A stretch of DNA of 64,000 bases, from positions 49,694,316-49,758,315 of the forward strand of contig ML660201.1 in assembly GCA_007570785.1 (NCBI GenBank), written 5' to 3'. Positions 22,327 to 32,588 of the stretch are shown here, in pieces (the first letter of the stretch is position 1; each line of letters starts with the position of its first letter). The position numbers were made by a program, and so were the translations under genes. The notes under the pieces were generated by a model. The model searched no databases, was not told the DNA's origin, and saw only the letters and a list, made by a program, of their open reading frames with translations. Source of the stretch: Antilocapra americana. Taxonomy: Eukaryota; Chordata; Mammalia; Artiodactyla; Antilocapridae.

Positions 22327-22729
22327 GGAACTCCCCTGGTGGTCCTGTGGTTAAGAATCCACCTTGTGAGCTCAGCCTCGTGCTCTGTGACAACCTGGAG
22401 GGGTGGGTTGGGGTGGGAGGTGGGAGGGAGGCTGCAGAGGGAGGGGACATGTGTATGCCTATTGCTAATTCACATTGTACCGCAGAAACCAACACAACGT
22501 CTAGAAAGCAGTTATCCCCCAATTAAAAATCAGTAAATGTAAACAACAAAATATAAAACAACAGAAGAATCTGCCTTGCAAGGCAAAGGATGAAGGTTCA
22601 ATCCCTGGTCAGGGAACTAAGATCCCGCGTCCAGTGGGGCAGCTAAGCCCACAGTGCCACAACTAGAGAGTTCCTGAACCACAACGAGCTGCAGCTAAGA
22701 CCCAGGGCAGCTAGATAGATAAATAAATG
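22327..22729 (+). repeat. CHR-type SINE split by an L1
   Basis: The head, 'ggaactcccctggtggtcctgtgg', runs to 'ttaagaatccaccttg' and resumes at 22565 with 'aagaatctgccttg' and the B-box and body to 'aaataaatg'. The insertion sits at the same TTAAGAA site reused in other SINE heads here. Confidence 0.88.
22367..22564 (+). mobile_element. L1 3'-UTR end inserted in the SINE head
   Basis: It is flanked by TSD-like AAGAATCCACCTTG (22353-22366) and AAGAATCTGCCTTG (22565-22578), 12 of 14 matching. The L1 tail is recognisable from 'gaggggtgggttggggtggg' and 'ccaacacaacgtc'. It is younger than the SINE it interrupts. Confidence 0.88.
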
Positions 22730-23234
22730 TTAGAAAGAATCCATGCAGAGTTTATCTGGCACATCACGGTTTGTTTGTTTCTTTAATAAAGTTCAGTTAT
22801 TTAAACTGAGCAGCGAATAGCTCCCTTCTAGATGACGAGTGCTTGTCCTGTGTGGAAGGCAGCCAACAGACGTGGGGTCCTCCAGGAACGTCCCAGCCCG
22901 GGCCCATGCAGCTCCCTAATCCCTTCTAAACATAGATCCGTGACTAGTGGGGTTATTAAGTTCAAATGAGCCTGTGTTGATTATGACTCACATCTGCCTC
23001 ATTCGGGAGCCCCCAAATCACACTTAATTAGCTAGATGAGATGGCGAAATTCCTGCAGGCTCACTTCAGCCTACCAGTTGCATTCAGAGGGAAGCCAAAG
23101 CCCAAGTAATGCCTGACATTTCAGCTTGCGGGGGTGACTCCAGCGGAATGGAGTGAGAAGTGGAGCCAGTCTGGTTGGGCAAAGGCAGTGGGCACTGAGG
23201 CCAGTCTGGTCAGGTTCCTATACTGGGCCCAGCC
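22730..23234. other. Intergenic DNA, possible regulatory patch
   Basis: At about 22980-23035 a TGACTCA AP-1 word is followed by 'cacttaattagc'. No gene is seen, and conservation cannot be judged here. Confidence 0.35.
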
Positions 23235-23600
23235 CTTGCTAGCTGCTTTCCAGGTCTCAGCTTTCTCCTCTGTAAAATGGCAGTAGTAACAGTACCTTTC
23301 TGTAGGTATTGTTGTATAGATTATAAAAGATAACCTAGGGATGTCCCTAGTGGTCCAGTGGCTGGGGGGCTCTGTGCTCCAAACGCAGGGTGCCTGGGTT
23401 TGATCCCTGGTCAGGGAACTGGATTCCCCATGGTGCACAAGCAAAGATCCTGCATGCCACAGTGAAGATCAAGGACCCCACAGGTGGCAACTAGGACCCT
23501 CATAGGTAAATTAATTAATTGAATTAAAAAAAGATAACCAAGCAAAATGCTTACTTCCTCTCCACACCCTTTCAGGAACACTGATGCCAACTGGGACATG
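23235..23600 (+). repeat. MIR SINE split by a CHR SINE
   Basis: 'cagctttctcctctgtaaaatggc' and 'agtagtaacagtacc' match the MIR core before the insertion. It resumes after 23539 ('aagcaaaatgcttac'). Confidence 0.6.
23336..23528 (+). repeat. CHR-type SINE with perfect TSD
   Basis: It is flanked by perfect 11-base AAAAGATAACC at 23325-23335 and 23529-23539. Head 'gggatgtccctagtggtccag', B-box 'gggtttgatccctgg'. Confidence 0.92.
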
Positions 23601-23760
23601 GCTCTGCCTTGTACGCCCCTGGGTTACATACTTGGCCTCAGCTTCCTCAGCTGTAAAATGGGCATGGTGATGCCTGTCCTCGGAGGGCTGATGGGAGGAA
23701 GAGTGGACACGCAGCGCCAGGCATATGTGTGTGCTCAATGGACGGTCCTGGCGGTGTTAT
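23600..23760 (+). repeat. MIR SINE relic
   Basis: 'cctgggttacatacttggcc', 'cagcttcctcagctgtaaaatggg' and 'gcaatgg'-like core words, ending 'gtgtgtgctcaatgg'. Confidence 0.7.
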
Positions 23761-24204
23761 CATCCCAGGGCAGCAATCCGCTCCAGCCCTGCAGACCGGC
23801 TATCTCATCCCACATTCAGAAAATACTCGTTTAGTACTACTGCATGCTAGGCAGGTCACGATGAGCCCTGGGTACAGAGCAGAGATCAAATGGGCCTGAA
23901 CCTTGCCCTCATAGAACACGCAGCCCAGCCTAATCACTTCCAAAGACCAAAATATCAAATCCATGCTTATGGGTAATTGACTGAAGTGTGTATGCTGTTC
24001 TTACTGTTAGTGTCTGTTCTCAGAAGCATCACCAAAGAATGTTGGCCACCACTGGTGTCTCTGGGGGCTGGGCAAGCCCGGCCAGAACTATGAGTGAGTC
24101 ATATGTGCTGGGTGCCTTCTTTGTTCCTTTTAAAATCATTCTTTTTCTTTTCTAAATGCATGATCAGATAGAGATATAAAAGAAAGACTTGCTTCCATCA
24201 AGAG
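23761..24204. other. Intergenic DNA, nothing specific
   Basis: A short 'atactcgtttagtactactgcatgctaggc' stretch near 23823 may be another MIR/L2 relic. No gene seen. Confidence 0.35.
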
Positions 24205-24251
24205 AGAATATGATGTGGTCTATATATACAATGGAGTATTACTGATGAAGG

Positions 24252-24466
24252 GAGTGAGTGAGTGACTGAAGTCGCTCAGTTGTGTCCGACTCTTTGCAAC
24301 CCCATGGACTGTAACCTACTAGGCTCCTCCGTCCATGGGATTTTCCGGGCAAGAATACTGGAGTGGGTTGCCATTTCCTTCTCCAGGGGATCTTCCTGAC
24401 CCAGGGATCGAACCCGGTCTCCTACACTGCAGGCAGACGCTTTACTGTCTGAGCCACAGGGAAGCC
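24252..24466 (-). repeat. Bov-tA-type SINE in L1
   Basis: Reverse copy flanked by a perfect 10-base TSD CTGATGAAGG (24242-24251 and 24467-24476). The ending 'gagccacagggaagcc' is the tRNA-derived head. Confidence 0.92.
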
Positions 24467-24832
24467 CTGATGAAGGCATAACATTATAAAAAGAGGGGAC
24501 AACAAAATGGGGTCTATAGACACAATGGAGTACTATTCTGGTGTAAAAAGGAGGGAGATTCTGACACATGCCACAGCATGGATGAACTTTGAAGACATTA
24601 TGCTAAGTGAAACAAGCCAGTCACTAAAGGACAAATATCTACTAGTACTATGAGGTCCCTAGAGTAGTCAAAATCACAGAGACAGAGAGTAGAATGGTGG
24701 TCGCAGGGGCTGGGAGGAGGAAAGAATGGGTTGTCACTTAATGGAGTCAGGGTAAAACAGTGAGGGTAGTTTCAAGGCATTGTGAATGTAAGTAATGCCA
24801 CTGAATCACACACCTAAAAATAGTTAAAATGG

Positions 24833-25061
24833 GACTTCCCTGCTGGTCCAGTGGATAAGAATCCACCTGCTAATGCTAATGGGTTCAATTCCTGGTCCAG
24901 GAAGATTCCACATGCCACGGGGCAACTACGCCCATGCACCACAACTACTGAGCCCACAGCTGGACAGGAGCCCCCACCCAGCGCAGCGAAAGAAAGCCCA
25001 CTTGCAGCAACAAAGGTCCAGCCAGCCATAAATGAATAAAATTCAAATTTAAAAAATAAAG
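24833..25061 (+). repeat. CHR-type SINE in L1
   Basis: Flanked by a perfect 11-base TSD AGTTAAAATGG (24822-24832 and 25062-25072). The head is 'gacttccctgctggtccag', and the tail is A/T-rich. Confidence 0.92.
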
Positions 25062-25110
25062 AGTTAAAATGGCAAGTTTTATGTTACATATATTTTACCA
25101 CAATAAAAAC

Positions 25111-25965
25111 GTCTTTAATAATAATTGAAAAATAACATATTAAAAAAATAATCATAATCCTGGCTCCAACCAAGAGCTGACCACAAAAGATGGGTTTTAG
25201 TCTCTGTTCAGTGGTGTGAACTGGAAACAGTTCCTTGCCCCGAAACCCTCATGTTCTCTATGGCAGCCCTGCCCAGCCCACTCCCAGGTGCTCTCCGGCT
25301 AGTCCTGCATGAGCCTCGTCACCAGCAACGACAGATGTGACCGTGATACTTACAAAGGAGAGCTGAGCTGACCTGCTATTTCCAGCTGTGAGGCCAGTAA
25401 TGAGATCCTGGGTTCCTGGTGGGCAGAAGGAGGCTCCGTGGGCAGGCAGGCTCCAGTATCCCACGTGGACACACTGGAAGAGAGGGAGAGAGCGGGCCCA
25501 CAGCCTTTTCCTATTTCCACCAAATCCCTCTTCTCCCTTGGGTCTAAGTGGGGCAGGAAAAGAAAGATGAAACCATTCCCTTGCTCTCTCCAACCATTGA
25601 GAATTAGTCCTTGTGTTAATATAGCCATGGGGCTTGAATGGAGTTCATGACTGGGTGCAGACCCAGGGCAGAACACAAGAGATTCAGCCTTGACATTTTA
25701 TAGAAGGGAACACACTTCTGGGCAGTCATGACTGGGCTTAGAAATAGACAGAGAGCACAGTTTTATACAAGCACAGGATGAAAATTCTTTACAGTCCAGG
25801 CCCTGGCAGGATCAGCCGTATCTACCCACGGGAGACTGACATGGATGTCATCTACCCCAGAACCAGACGAGGCTCTGACACTCCGTGAGCCCGAACTTCC
25901 TTACCTATAATGTAGGGGACATAAAGCCGCTGCTGGTAGCGTTGTTGACACCTGTGCTCTCCATG
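25111..25965. other. Intergenic DNA, no gene seen
   Basis: Overlapping 108- and 111-codon minus frames (25258-25676) do not resemble any protein. No repeat is recognised. Confidence 0.4.
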
Positions 25966-26170
25966 GAAGTGAAGTGAAAGTAACACAGTCGTTTCCGACT
26001 CTTGGCAATCCCATGGACTGTAGCCTGCCAGGCTCCTCTGTCCATGGGATTCTCCAGGCAAGAATACTGCAGTGGGTTGCCATTTCCTCCTCCACGGGAT
26101 CTTCCTGACCCTGGGATCGAAACTGGGTCTCCTGTATTGGAGGCAAATTTTTCACCAACTGAGCCACTAA
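25966..26170 (-). repeat. Bov-tA-type SINE, head end truncated
   Basis: The reverse copy ends at 'gagccacta' instead of the usual 'gagccaccagggaagcc', so the first ~10 bases of the element are missing. The sequence passes directly into the unique DNA before the tRNA-Lys relic. Confidence 0.85.
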
Positions 26171-26195
26171 CTCAAAGGCAACGTTGAAGAGCAAC

Positions 26196-26268
26196 TGCCC
26201 AATGTGGGGCTTGAACCCACGACCCTGGGATTAAAAGCCCCATGTTCTACTAACTAAGCTAGCTGGGC
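26196..26268 (-). tRNA. tRNA-Lys-like sequence (anticodon UUU), probably decayed
   Basis: Read on the minus strand this is exactly 73 bases long and folds as a cloverleaf. The body looks like lysine tRNA of the CTT isoacceptor group (GCCCAGCTAGCTTAGTTAG start), but the anticodon loop reads CTTTTAA, giving UUU. The T arm is perfect (GTGGG/CCCAC). The anticodon stem has four pairs plus one G:T. Defects are C:A at the base of the acceptor stem, C:A in the D stem, and an A in place of G in the B box (GGTTCAAGCCC). No CCA is encoded and no T run of four or more follows within about 30 bases, which argues against Pol III expression. Best read as a tRNA gene relic. Confidence 0.65.
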
Positions 26269-26337
26269 AGTTTGTGCTCCCCATAGCATAGTCTATCTGT
26301 GCCCCCTCTTAGTTTATCAGCCATGTTGCACGTCCCA

Positions 26338-26492
26338 GGCTCCTCTGTCCATGGGATTCTCCAGGCAGGAATACTGGAGTGGGTTGCTATGCCCTCCTCC
26401 AGGGGATCTTCCTGACCCAGGGATCGAACCCCTGTCTTCTGCATCTCCTTCACTGCAGGCAGATTTGTTACTGCTGAGCCACCGGGGAAGCC
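26338..26492 (-). repeat. Bov-tA-type SINE, body truncated
   Basis: Reverse copy missing the distal Bov-A tail: it begins at 'aggctcctctgtccatggg' and ends at the head 'gagccaccggggaagcc'. Confidence 0.88.
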
Positions 26493-26919
26493 ACTATTTT
26501 CATGCATGTTGGCCCAGCTTCCAAATACTGTTATTTCTGACTCCTAGGACGCTGGTTGCTATGTGCTTGTATCGGATAGGCCAGCAACGTTGAGGAATTA
26601 AGGCACTCGGAGAGGAGCCCCCATCAGGAACTGCTGGGACTCTGCAGAAATGTCCCAGCCCTATGCCCTCAGGCCAGGGTAATGCTGAGAAAGGTTGGTG
26701 CTTGGTGCCCCTGGAGGCAGCGCACTGTCTGGATAAGTCACTCCTGCTGCTTTCTTTGCCTCACCTGCCTCATGTCCTTCCAAAGTGTCACTTCCTGAGA
26801 TCACCTCCCAAATAAATTACTTACCTCTGAATCCCAAAATCTGCCTTCAGAGAGCCCAAACTCAGACAGTGCCTAATCTCAGTTATTCCTGAGAAGGAAC
26901 TCAGGGAGAGGTCCTTTGA
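26493..26919. other. Intergenic DNA, nothing specific
   Basis: No gene or repeat recognised. Confidence 0.35.
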
Positions 26920-27015
26920 TCTCCCTTTTACAGACGAGAAACTGAGGCTTAGAGAGATGGCATTGCTTGCTGAAGTCCTCGCCGTTGAAGCTGGGACTTG
27001 AATTCCAGCATCTGG
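26920..27015 (+). repeat. MIR SINE relic
   Basis: 'cccttttacagacgagaaac', 'tgaggcttagagagatggc' and 'gctgggacttgaattcc' follow the reverse MIR core. Confidence 0.75.
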
Positions 27016-27134
27016 TCTCACTGCCCCAGGAAGCCCTCAATCACAGCTTGCCAGCGACTGCACCCCAGGCAGAGACGTGCCAGGTAAGTCTGAGTCTGCA
27101 GGCCAGTCTCCAGCCTTCACCGCCGGCTAGCTCG

Positions 27135-27148
27135 CCACCAGGTGGCGC
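27135..27148 (+). promoter_or_regulatory. Candidate CTCF binding site
   Basis: CCACCAGGTGGCGC matches the commonly used CTCF core (CCASYAGRKGGCRS) at all 14 positions. It lies in unique DNA outside any recognised SINE, about 14.8 kb past TMEM158. CTCF sites of this strength often mark loop anchors or domain borders. Occupancy is inference only. Confidence 0.6.
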
Positions 27149-27224
27149 CCTTTCCAGGAGGCCAAGGCTGGCTCTGCAGACACCCTAGATTCTGCAAGTA
27201 ACTAACGGGTCAACAGTTGTGACT

Positions 27225-27292
27225 CAGCTACTCGGAACAAATTAGCACAGCTGCTGTAAAGCAATTATACTCTGATTAAAAAATAAATTAAA
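27225..27292 (+). mobile_element. L1 3'-end fragment
   Basis: 'agctgctgtaaagcaattatac', then 'tctgattaaaaaataaatt', the terminal part of an L1 3' UTR, directly before a SINE. Confidence 0.6.
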
Positions 27293-27465
27293 GGGACTCC
27301 CCTGGTGGTCCAGTGGTTAAGACCTTATGCTTCCCGTGCAGGGGGCCCGGGGTTTGATCAGGGAACTGGATCCCACATGCTGCAGCTAAGACTTCAAATG
27401 TCACAGCTAAAATATCCTACATACCACGAGTAAGGCCCCACTGCAACCAAATAAATACAGAAATG
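27293..27465 (+). repeat. CHR-type SINE
   Basis: Head 'gggactcccctggtggtccag', then 'gcagggggcccggggtttgat' (B-box region) and a degraded body ending 'aaccaaataaatac'. Confidence 0.88.
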
Positions 27466-27779
27466 CTTAAGATAAACAAATTTATTAAGAAATAAGTATC
27501 TGAGACTCCGTACTGATAGAAATAAGTGATTGAATAAATAAATAAATGGAGGGAAGAAACAAGTCTCCCTTACAGAAGCATTCCAAATAATCTATGGAGG
27601 TCTCCACTTGCAAGGGGGTGAAACACAACCCCTCACTCTTCAGTGTGGGCAGAGAGTTCACTTTACAGTGGAGAACCGTGGCAGAGGCCACCTCGCTTCT
27701 GTGATTTACATCAACAGTGGTAGTCATGGCGATGGCAGATACCCTTGAAATGCTGTGCTGACAAGGGCATCTTACCTTT

Positions 27780-28370
27780 AGGGTCTTTCTTCCCCAGACC
27801 TAAAACCCCAGTCTAATTATGAGAAAACATCAGATAATTCTAATTCTAATTGAGGGGCATTCTACAACATACCTGACCGGTAGTCCTCAAAAAACTGTCA
27901 AGATCATCAAAATGAAGGACAGTGTGATATATGGTCACAGCCAGGAGGAGCCTAAGATGTACATTAGATAAGGACTAGGGAAATCTGAATAAAATTCAGC
28001 CAATAAAAATATATCAATACTAGCCCATTAACTGTAACAAATATATCCAATGAACACATTTTAATTTTAAAAACTTCATTGAAGTATAGTGGATTTACAA
28101 TATCATGTTAGCTTCAGGTATATAGCCCAGAGATTCGATTATATATACGTATATTCTTTTTCAGATTCTTTTCCCTTATAGATTATTAAAATATTTAGTA
28201 TAGTTCCTTGTGCTATATAGTAGGTCCTCACTGGTAATCATATTCTACTAATATTAAGATGTTAATAATTGGGAAATTGGGTGTGGGGCATATGAGACTT
28301 CTCTATATTGTCTTAGAAATTTTTCTGTAACTCTGAAAGTATTCTAAAATTAAAGGTTTATTTTTAAAAA
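27780..28370 (+). mobile_element. Older L1 3' UTR split by a reversed L1
   Basis: 'gtcctcaaaaaactgtcaagatc', 'cacagccaggaggagcctaag' and 'agataaggactagggaaatctg' match the 3' UTR of an older mammalian L1. It resumes after about 28245 with 'aagatgttaataattggg' and 'ttctaaaattaaaggttta'. Confidence 0.7.
28060..28240 (-). mobile_element. L1 3' UTR, reverse
   Basis: 'aaaacttcattgaagtatagtgg', 'gttagcttcaggtatatagc', 'tagttccttgtgctatatagtagg' is the reverse of an L1 3' end. It splits the older L1. Confidence 0.75.
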
Positions 28371-28432
28371 GGAGATCAAGATGAAATTAATTTTAACGAC
28401 ATATTTTATTTAACCCCATACATCCAAAATAT

Positions 28433-28558
28433 TGGAGGAGGAAATGGCAACCACTCCAGTATTCTTGCCTGGAAAATTCCATGGGCAGAAGAGTCTGGTG
28501 GGCTATAGTTCATGGGGTCACAAAGAGTCAGACGTGACTGAACAAGTAAGCATGCACA
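28433..28558 (+). repeat. Bov-tA-type SINE, 5'-truncated
   Basis: Starts mid-body at 'tggaggaggaaatggc' and ends 'agtcagacgtgactgaac'. Imperfect TSDs CATCCAAAATATT and CATTCCAAATATT flank it. Confidence 0.8.
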
Positions 28559-28821
28559 CATTCCAAATATTATCATTACAACCTGTGATCAATATAAAAC
28601 ATTCATTAATGGGATAGTTTATGTTCTTTTTTCATACTAAGTCTTTGAAATTCACTGGACATTTTATACTTAAAGCACATCTCAATTTGGATGCTACAGT
28701 TTCATTGGAAATATTGATCTATTTAGTTAGGTTTCATAAAAGAGTCCAAAATAGATTCACATATCCAAGTTGTTCCAAACACACTTTCAAGTTTTTTCCA
28801 CAACTGAATCAAATATCAGCT

Positions 28822-28937
28822 TTTTTTTTTGACCTCACTGCTTGGCTTGCAGGATCCTAGGTCCCCAATCAGAGATGGAACCCCAGCTCTCAGCAATGAA
28901 AGCACAGAATCCTTACCACTGGACCACCAGGGAAGTC
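28822..28937 (-). repeat. CHR-type SINE, short reverse copy
   Basis: Poly(T) start at 28822, ending at the head 'ggaccaccagggaagtc'. Near-perfect TSD TCAAATATCAGCT (28809-28821) and TCAAGTATCAGCT (28938-28950). Confidence 0.88.
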
Positions 28938-28950
28938 TCAAGTATCAGCT

Positions 28951-29364
28951 ATTAAATTCAAATTAATTGAATTAGAATTTAAAATTCCATTCCTTAATCA
29001 CATTAGCTCAACATCCACAGTGGCTGATGGCTGCCATATTGAACAATGCAGGGATGAATACCTAATGATAGCATGTTCCAGCTTTTCTGCAACAGTCCTG
29101 ATTCCAAATATTCATTTCCACTATCCCTTAAGTACAGTTGGCCTTGTCAGGTTGAGCCTGTATTGTTAGTTTGAAAAGCACAGTTCCCGAATGTGAGTAA
29201 CCCGGGAAGTATTTGGAAACCTGGCTTGGACCTTCTTTCACCAGAACCTCCAGTAGTGACACTCTCTTCAGACAATTAGTTCTGCCATGTCTTGATTTCC
29301 CTGGCTTTGAAAGAAGGTAGCAATGTCTTCTCCTACCCTACACAGGGAGACACCAGAAGTGAAG
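28951..29364. other. Intergenic DNA, nothing specific
   Basis: AT-rich with no gene or repeat recognised. Confidence 0.35.
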
Positions 29365-29730
29365 CCTACCGAGCCACTCTGGAAGGCAATTTTGCATTAG
29401 TTATCTAAAGCCTTAAATATTTTCATAATCATTGATATAAGAAGTTCCCTTCTTCAAATTTAATCCGAGAAACTAGAAAGGTACACCGAGATTCATGAGC
29501 ATGCATTGTTCAAATGGAGATGAGTTTAACAGAAAACAAACTGAACATCACATAAATGCCCAACTGTTAAGTAACCAAGTTAAATAAATGATGGTACATC
29601 CCAGTAAATGTCAGATAGCTATTAAAAGTTTTATTTGAAGAAAATTTAATCATTCATGACATCCTCAGGAAATAATATGAAGAGGAAAAAAAGTGTCAAC
29701 AATATAGGTCTAAATAATCAATGAGAAAAA
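29365..29730 (+). mobile_element. Old L1 3' region
   Basis: 'gccactctggaaggcaattttgc', 'catcacataaatgcccaactg', 'aaataaatgatggtacatccc' and 'aacaatataggtctaaataatc' are worn L1 ORF2-end and 3'-UTR words. No coding frame survives. Confidence 0.65.
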
Positions 29731-31861
29731 GAAGCTACAGTTGCAGGGTGACGTTTTTACCTAAAAAAAAAAGAAACATATCTGAGAAGTCGGAGCTGAT
29801 AATCTGAGCAGTCTCCAACCCACTGCCCTTTCTCTCATCTCAGCCGGCGAAGAGGCAGCCAACTCTCTAGACTGAGGGAAGGAGAGGGAAATATATACAA
29901 GAGTAAGGATGAGATGATGAGATGAGAGCTTTTGTAGCTGCTGCTCAGGTTAGAAATCATTGTCACTGTGGGCCTGTTCTGTCTGCATTTTAAGGCATTT
30001 ACAGCACATGAGAGAATCTGATAGTATTGGAGATTTGCAATCAAATGTTTCAGGAAGTTTAATTTATCACACTTTCATCAATGTTTAAGCATCTGGGGAA
30101 ATTAGATCGGATGATTTCTTACATTTTCAATCTGGCAATCATGAGTGCTATGAACTTTTAGAATTGTTAATTATTTAAAGATAATAAATAAAGTACAAAA
30201 AGTGGTGGGTATTCTTTTCTGCAAACAAAAGTGCCTCAGACATTAGAGACTCCAGTCAACAAACAAGATGCACCAGGGTACAATCACTTTAATACACCCC
30301 CCCCCACACACACACGTATGCATAGAAAAAAAGACTGGAAGGAAATACACCAAGAGAGCACAGTGATAAAGTTATCTGAGGTTGGTGAGATCAAAGAATG
30401 ATTTTTCTTTTTATACTGTTGTTCTCCATATTTTCTGAAATGAAATAATATTGCCACCAACTGGAAAAAAAAATGAAGTATGTTATTACAGAAGTCATGA
30501 AGGTGGCATGTGCTCAGATGTGCAAAACACAACTCTCAACTGTCAGTAAAATCTTCAGCAGCTCACGAAGCTCCTTTTTCCACTGTTGTCAAAAAATTCT
30601 TGTTTATGCCATTACGGTATCTCAGACTTTTTTGGCTTAAAATCACCTCTCTGGGTAGTGACATCATCTTTGGTCTCTCCATCCTACAAGGGTTCTCCTC
30701 CCTCCTCTTTGTTCTCAGGTAACAGCTGGTTTCAGGGGAAGCTGACATGCCCTCAGGTCTGCGGCACAATTCTATGCTGCCTTCAAGGCTGGAGTACTGT
30801 CTTGCTGTCTACGTCTCACCTGGCTCTCACTGAGGCTCCTGATTGCCCAGGGCCTGCCTGGGAAAGTCATCTGATCTGTGGTTTGAGAAGTCCACCATGT
30901 TGCTCTCTGTTAAAAAGTCACTTTGCTTTGTGCCATGGTGACACCCTAGGGAACTCACCAGCCAGCACCCCAGCTACGATTTGGGTCCTCCTGCGGGAGG
31001 CAGAAGCTTCTGGACTGCCTCCACATCTCGTACTGGACCAGACATTATGAACCAGGGCTGCCATCTCAACCCACCAGGGCACCCCCGACCCCCGCCGCAG
31101 TCATCTCTACTCCACGGCTTGGTCGCCATGTTGGATGCAGTATCAGGCTGACCCGAAGTTCCAATGAGAAAGATGATGCTTCCTCAGGGGACACCCAGGG
31201 AAGTGAGGACACCAGCCTGGTGTTCTTGGAGGCCTCAGAACTACCTGGGAGTTTCTATCCTCCCTTACATCTCGGGTTTGATCCTGACGACGGGGGAGAG
31301 AAGAATCAGTACACTCACAGCCTGACCCCTGCCTGCCCTTTCCTGCCCCGGTTCTTGAGTCTTTTCCCAAGTCCCAAAATAGCTGTATGTCCTATAGAAT
31401 AGAAATTTCTCTTTTGTCATATCTGCATTCTGCAGTCCCCTATGATTCACTCAATGATCACTCAATTTCTTGCAGCTTTGATTTCTTGATGTGTGAAAAC
31501 TCCCAGCCTTGGGAAGTTTAAGAAAACGCTTTCTTCTCAAAGAGTCTGGCTTTAAAGACCACTGTCCTGCTATGAGATTTTAGGACTACCTCGAAACTCA
31601 AGGTGGAGAAATGACCTCTTTGACTCAGACTCTAGCCACTTTCCACTTCCTTAGAGAGGTTTGCCTCTGTCCCTAGCATAGGCTCACCCGCACAGGTGAA
31701 GAGGAACTGATTACAGAGAAAGGCATATCTATTAGATGATATTCAAAGCATTATCCCACTGCATTATTTAAAAATAGAGATAAATGCAAACAAAAACCAA
31801 CCCTAAATATTACTTCATAACTGTCAAATGAGAAAAAATGTTTAAAAAAAATCTTAACATC
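29731..31861. other. Intergenic DNA, longest repeat-poor stretch
   Basis: A 154-codon plus frame (30586-31050), starting at a non-ATG codon, resembles no family. A C run followed by (CA)n lies at 30297-30317. 31080-31140 is GC-richer, with a CGCCATGTT YY1-like word at about 31126. No gene is called. Confidence 0.4.
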
Positions 31862-31871
31862 TAATGCAGGT

Positions 31872-31985
31872 GAGTTTGATTGGTTTGAGCAAGCTGTGGG
31901 AGTTGGTGATGGACAGGGAAGCCTGGCGTCCTGCAGCCCATGGGGTGGCAAAGAATTGGACATGACTGAGTGACTGAACTGACGG
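31872..31985 (+). mobile_element. BovB LINE 3'-end fragment
   Basis: 'gggagttggtgatggacagg', 'gcctggcgtcctgcagccc' and 'ggacatgactgagtgactgaactga', the terminal 110 bases of BovB. Confidence 0.85.
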
Positions 31986-32225
31986 TGAGGATGTCCTCAT
32001 GTAGGCACTGATGAGAGTACACATTTGTAAACGCAACTTGGACTCAAATTTGGAAGTATATATCATGATCAAACCCCTTCCAGTAGGATGAATGCCCTTG
32101 GCAGGAATGGATATTCCTGGAAAATAAGCTTTTACTTTATCTGTGATATTATTTTCATGGTGAACACTCAGGAATGTGTTATTCTATCAAAGCCCTTGCA
32201 CCAGGTGAGTGGGCAGGAAAGTAGA

Positions 32226-32393
32226 CAGAATCTCTAAAACATCCAGGGTTGCAGAGGAAGTAACAGAAGAGAAACCACTCACCTCTCTTGTGAGAATGGC
32301 AGAGGGCAACTGGGGGTACACGAGCAGAGCCTCAATCTAAAGCTGGCATCACTCGTGGGGGGCTGTCATTGTGGGTATTTGGGGAACCTGGGA
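32226..32393 (+). repeat. Arm A of a local inverted repeat
   Basis: It matches the reverse complement of 33221-33374 at about 90% identity by eye, with one indel of about 15 bases near 32310. Similarity stops sharply on both sides. The unit itself is not a repeat family I recognise, and carries no frame common to both copies. Confidence 0.75.
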
Positions 32394-32464
32394 AGCCTGA
32401 TCTCTCCCTGGAAGCAGGCTGGATTGCCTCCAGCTCTCTGTAACCATTTCCACATGTTGCCATG

Positions 32465-32588
32465 TGTGTGCTCAGTCACTCAGTCATGTCTGACTCTTTG
32501 CAACCCCACGGACTGCAGCCTGCCAGGCTTCTCTGTCCATGGGACTCTCTAGGGCAAGAATACTGGAGTGGGTTGCCATTTCCCTAAC
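32465..32588 (-). repeat. Bov-tA-type SINE, 5'-truncated
   Basis: Reverse body piece from 'gtgctcagtcactcagtcatg' to 'gtgggttgccatttccct'; the tRNA-derived head is absent. Confidence 0.85.

Larger units (their letters stand above)
24205..25110 (+). mobile_element. L1 3' end interrupted by two SINEs
   Basis: The pieces are at 24205-24251, 24467-24832 and 25062-25110 ('catgccacagcatggatgaac', 'tgctaagtgaaacaagccag', 'aaaaatagttaaaatgg'). They form one old L1 3' end, and removing the two SINEs rejoins them. Confidence 0.75.
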
